A stretch of DNA of 64,000 bases. Origin: Candidula unifasciata (taxonomy: Eukaryota; Mollusca; Gastropoda; Stylommatophora; Geomitridae). Where the stretch lies: positions 999,394-1,063,393 of the forward strand of contig CAJHNH020006890.1 in the NCBI GenBank assembly GCA_905116865.2, read 5' to 3'. The position numbers were made by a program, and so were the translations under genes. The notes under the pieces were generated by a model. That model was not told where the DNA came from. It searched no databases and saw only the letters and a program-made list of their open reading frames with translations. Of this stretch, positions 11,728 to 64,000 are shown piece by piece. The first letter of the stretch is position 1; each line of letters starts with the position of its first letter.

Positions 11728-12050
11728 TTGATAGATGTCAGGCTGAGTGGTTTGATAGATGTCAGGATGAGTGGTTTGATAGATGTCAGGCTGAGTGGTT
11801 TGATAGATGTCAGGCTGAGTGGTTTGATAGATGTCAGGCTGAGTGGTTTGATAGATGTCAGGCTGAGTGGTTTGATAGATGTCAGGCTGAGAGGTTTGAT
11901 AGATGTCAGGCTGAGTGGTTTGATAGATGTCAGGCTGAGTGGTTTGATAGATGTCAGGCTGAGTAGTTTGATAGATGTCAGGCTGAGTGGTTTGATAGAT
12001 GTCAGGCTGAGTGGTTTGATAGATGTCAGGCTGAGTGGTTTGATAGATGA
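11728..12050. repeat. 24-bp tandem repeat, about 13 copies
   Basis: The unit TTGATAGATGTCAGGCTGAG plus TGGT repeats with rare single-base changes. The period is a multiple of three, so open frames run through it on both strands. These are artefacts of periodicity. Confidence 0.95.
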
Positions 12051-12224
12051 GATCTTTATGAGACCATGGTTTGAATTGTTGGTATGGGGATGGCAGATAA
12101 GGGTGATATGGATAACAGCCAACAGGACATGAGCTGTTTGGTTTGCAAAGGAACCCCCCCCCCCTCCCCAACATGGGTGTCCAAATCTTTGCACAAATTC
12201 TACTGAAATCTCACCCTAATCTCT

Positions 12225-12535
12225 GCATGTAGGTTTCAGAGCCCTATTGGGGGGGGGGGGGGGGAATGAATATATCCACTGGCCCCTAACAAGCATGCTG
12301 TGAAAACTTCTACTATATTTCTATAAGTATAAGGCATGCTGATTAAAGTAGGGTCAAGGACCCTTTTCCACGCCTTGAGGCCTAGAGGGCATATAGGGCT
12401 AGACCTTTACTTTATAGAACAATCGGCACAAGATGAGTGATGGGGTCAGCATCACGCCAGCTGCCTTTACTTCCCGGGACTGCACCCGGTACCCACTCAA
12501 GGCTGAATCAACCGGGGTGCCAAGGTCATTTTTGA
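12225..12535. mobile_element. S1 5' fragment followed by minus-strand SINE tail
   Basis: 12225-12320 has the S1 start (TTTCAGAGCCCTATTGGGG, a run of about 17 G, AACAAGCATGCTGTGAAAAC). 12340-12535 on the minus strand carries the SINE body seen at 16835-17055 and 31735-32010 (TACCGGGTGC, GGAAGTAAAGGCAGC, GTGATGCTGACC). Confidence 0.55.
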
Positions 12536-14275
12536 AAAACCTACAACCTTTCGCACTTATAAAACAAAAAAATTATGTCTAAAAATAGTGTGCATCATAA
12601 AATGGTAAAATATTTTTTCATCAAATTATTTGTTAGAAAATATGTCGTACAGGTAATGCCTGTTCAGGAGCGATACAATATAAAAAAATTATAAAATTAT
12701 AAGTTCTTTCCCGTGGTAATAATTTTTGTGATTGTTTCCCCATGCTCGCCGTTTCTGCTGCTGAATTAACTTGATGAATAAAACGTGAGTTCAATAACCT
12801 GATGTAAGCACCATTTTTTCTTAAAATTTCCCGTCCCAAAATCAAGATGTGGTTTATACAGAGAATTAAATTATACTTTGGGAAATACAGTAATTATGAT
12901 TTTTCTTAAATCGGATGTGATAAAACGAAAGGTGCAAATATAGAACAACCTAATTCAAAAACTCTTTTGAGGGAAAACAGAGAAGAAATCTTACCTTAAT
13001 CTATTCTTCTTTACATGCTTAATGTACCTACTTTTAATTTACACTTTAATTTGTTTACTTATATTAGCTGTTTTCAGGTTCTCTCATAGATGAGGGAAGT
13101 TAAATCCTACCCATATCTATATTTGTTTATATGCTGCATGTACTTCTAATTGATATAACAGAGATGAAAATAGAATACTCGACAATTAATTGCTTGGAAC
13201 ATTTCACTGTTCTCATCAGTTGCATTAGGCATAAAAGGTTAGTTCGACGTTAGTCTACCCAAATAGAGTAGGTAACTTTTCATTCATAAGTTTGTTGGGC
13301 TGGTCAACTTTCCTGAAGGTTATGGGTGTGTCCTGCTCCGTTTTTTGGTTTCTGCGATGTCTAGCATTTAGGTTTTCATTCTGAGAAAGAGAATGCCTGT
13401 GACAAAGGTTGCAGCACTCTCTAGGGGGGGGGGGGGAGGGAGGGGGGGGGGTTGTGTTAGATCCAGTTTCTCCATGTTTTTGGAGTGATAAAAGCGCTGG
13501 AATGCTGAAATATACAACACGTGATAACAACAGCATTGTGGAACAACGCCCGTAACCGTGCGTGAAGGTCACAGGGCTCAGGAACTACCAATCAAAAGAG
13601 AGCTAGTGTATATATGGGCGGGGTCTTTGGAGACTAATGTCGAACTAACCCTACAGAATTCAATTCAATCAACATGATGGACAATCCCATGTAAGGTAAA
13701 CAACCGATCATGTGGTTAATCTCAGACCTCCATGGTGAGTGGTAACAAGAGACTTATTTGTGTATGTTAGTTGAGAGGATTCCTGTTTTGTGCTTCATTA
13801 TGTGCTGGTGCAAAATCCTAGATAATGCACCTGACGAGACACAGTGAAATATGTCAGGTATTAATCTGTGCAATAATTTGTTTGTGTGTTCATTATTTAA
13901 CTCTTTCTGTCTTGTATGGATTTGTATTTTTTTTAAATAATTTTTTTTCATTAAATATTGCCAGGAAAACCGTAACCAATTGCTGTGTTGGGACTGAAAG
14001 AATTATATACTACATTGTACTTCTAATTTTCTAAATTCTCATCAAGTTATCTACACCAAATATACATATATCGAAAAAAAGAAAAGAAAGACAGATGACA
14101 CATATTGCTACTTAATACTTTGATACATCAAACACTGTTCAAGAGGCTGTGGATATTTGAAATTTCGGGGGATTCGACATTCAAGGTTACAGGACCAACA
14201 ACATGGGAGGTAACACTGTGAAATGGCAGCTGCACTCAAGGCAAGAACAACATGGCGTGATAATAATCCAGCATG
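12536..14275. other. Downstream flank of the ASK gene; UTR not resolved
   Basis: On the minus strand this follows the ASK stop codon, so part should be 3' UTR. I see no clear AATAAA close to the stop; ATTAAA occurs on the minus strand near 13032-13037. G-rich runs lie at 13424-13451. No other gene is recognised. Confidence 0.4.
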
Positions 14276-62675
<48,400 letters not shown>

Positions 62676-62964
62676 CTGGTGGTTTAGGTGGAAGCAGCAG
62701 CAAAAGCCAACAATGAAAATGCAGGAAACAAAGCATACGTAAATGTTCAATTATTCTTAAATGATCATCAGGGAAGTAAGTTTGAAGACTGGGGTTACAA
62801 TAATTGGATCATGTCACTCCAGGAGTCCTTGTTGTCAGCTCTGCCTAAATGTGAGTGCTAATGTCCTTGCAAGCTGTGCTATGTATTGTTTCTGAGACAT
62901 ATTTTTTCCCATTCCTGTATAAGTAGCAAACCTCTATATTTCCTAAAATGACCACTCAAAAGTC

Positions 62965-63245
62965 CCGGTGTGTGTTCGAGGGCCCTAGTATTTAAAAAAA
63001 AAATAGAAATCCCTCCCCACAAAACAGGTTGTAAAATGCAACTAATTAGGAGTGTTTCCTTCAAAGTTGGAGTGCATCTGCTTGAGAAGCAAGGAACCAA
63101 CAGTCTGCACATATAAAAAGTCAGATCTGTAAAATGGATGTGCACGCAAAACTCAAATTTTGGAGCAAGATAAATGTTCGGAAGTGGATGAACAACCTGA
63201 ACTTTCTGCCAGAGTTTATAGCTGATGAACGCTAAGAAGAAGAAG
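62965..63245 (+). mobile_element. Interspersed repeat S1 copy
   Basis: AAAACAGGTTGTAAAATGCA, GCAAGGAACCAACAGTCTGC, GTCAGATCTGTAAAATGGAT, TGGAGCAAGATAAATG and CCAGAGTTTATAGCTGATGA, ending in GAAGAAGAAGAA. Confidence 0.7.
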
Positions 63246-63649
63246 AAAACCAAAAAAAAAGCGGTCTTCTTTTTCACACTTTATTCAGTCATCACCATAT
63301 GCCTTGTCAACTGTGTAGACAGACGTCCCCGTGATTTCAACAAATCTTAGTCCGTTAGGTTCTGAATGAGTTCTATTAATATTTCTCCATGTCTTACTCT
63401 TTTCATCCCCAAAACACTTTTAAAAGGCAGAAACCCGAGGAAATTACCCCCCAAAATTAAAAAAAAATTTTCTTCTAAATTGACAAATATTTGACACAGA
63501 TCTTTAATTCATTAAAAACAACTGTTATTTATCTCCATGAAAAATTGTCCCCATCAAAATGCCTGAAGGGAGTAATCAATAAACAAGAACTAAGTGAAAC
63601 ATTAAACAGAATATATTTTCTGCACCTAAAAGTGTATTAGCTGGAAAAT

Positions 63650-63765
63650 GAAGTTAGAAAGATGGGGAGAGCTCCATGTAATGGCTAAGGATAGAAGGAC
63701 TGGGCGTGAGTTGGTTGAGGGCCTATGCTCCATTGGGAAATAGAAAGGCAGAAGAAGAAGAAGAA
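63650..63765 (+). mobile_element. LINE C-terminal end with GAA tail
   Basis: Plus strand reads WRELHVMAKDRRTGRELVEG then LCSIGK, a stop, and (GAA)n. It is the last residues of a RTE-like LINE that was heavily 5'-truncated. Confidence 0.6.
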
Positions 63766-64000
63766 AAGTGTATTAGGTGACTCACACCATGACTCCCGAC
63801 CTCGTCAGAGTTCTAGCACTAAGGTTATCGGCACATTTTTATGCCAAATGGCTTTAAAAAAGCCAATATGTTTACAAGAAATGCCAACATACCATTTTCA
63901 GTAAATATATTCATATCTGGACCTCTAAAACACTGCGCAAGTGCAAACTCTAGAGCCCAATGCTGTTAACCACTAGGCTTCTTGGGTACAGACCAAAAAA
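63766..64000. other. Window edge, no feature seen
   Basis: 63905-63990 (minus) might be a SINE head (AACCACTAGGCTTCTTGGGT on plus), not certain. The next upstream ASK exon was not found before the window end. Confidence 0.3.

Overview
This is a stretch of animal nuclear DNA, most likely from an invertebrate. I lean towards a mollusc from the overall style, but that is only a guess. The evidence for animal nuclear DNA is one spliced gene spread over tens of kilobases, RTE-type and RNase-H-bearing LINEs, tRNA-derived SINEs, TTAA-flanked and CAGGG-ended MITEs, and very heavy micro- and minisatellite content. There are no operons, prokaryotic genes, rRNA genes or CRISPR arrays.

The one host gene I can support lies on the minus strand. 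Thirteen exons between 62675 and 14276 splice in consistent phase into the last 396 residues of an apoptosis signal-regulating kinase (ASK; MAP3K5/6/15 family). The fragment holds the regulatory region after the kinase domain, a coiled coil, and a C-terminal SAM-like domain ending in a TAG stop at 14276-14278. The kinase domain and N-terminal half lie beyond position 64000. Positions 1-14275 are downstream of the stop and show only repeats and degraded transposons.

The introns are large because they are filled with repeats. Minisatellites include a 35-bp unit (14368-16816), 17-bp (17965-19915), CATA (21460-22530), 46-bp (26300-26815), 24-bp (26926-27377), 29-bp (33789-36205), 39-bp, 48-bp, 63-bp, a 33-bp array with a higher-order period (57025-57780), 15-bp (60150-61013) and 45-bp (61740-62295). 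Mobile elements include a nearly intact full-length RTE LINE (27429-30570, with a 12-bp target-site duplication), many 3'-truncated LINE pieces, several SINE families, two MITEs and a large foldback element.

The most unusual signal is the link between repeat arrays and splice sites of the ASK gene. The 35-bp array abuts the terminal exon. Each consensus unit, read in the gene's sense, carries a branch-point-like CTCAC, a pyrimidine tract and CAG, and the true acceptor looks like the last, diverged unit. A degenerate array of donor-like copies follows the exon at 25035-25096. Copies of an acceptor region lie upstream of the exon at 31001-31093. A 64-nt cryptic exon with good splice sites (24486-24549) would act as a poison exon if included.
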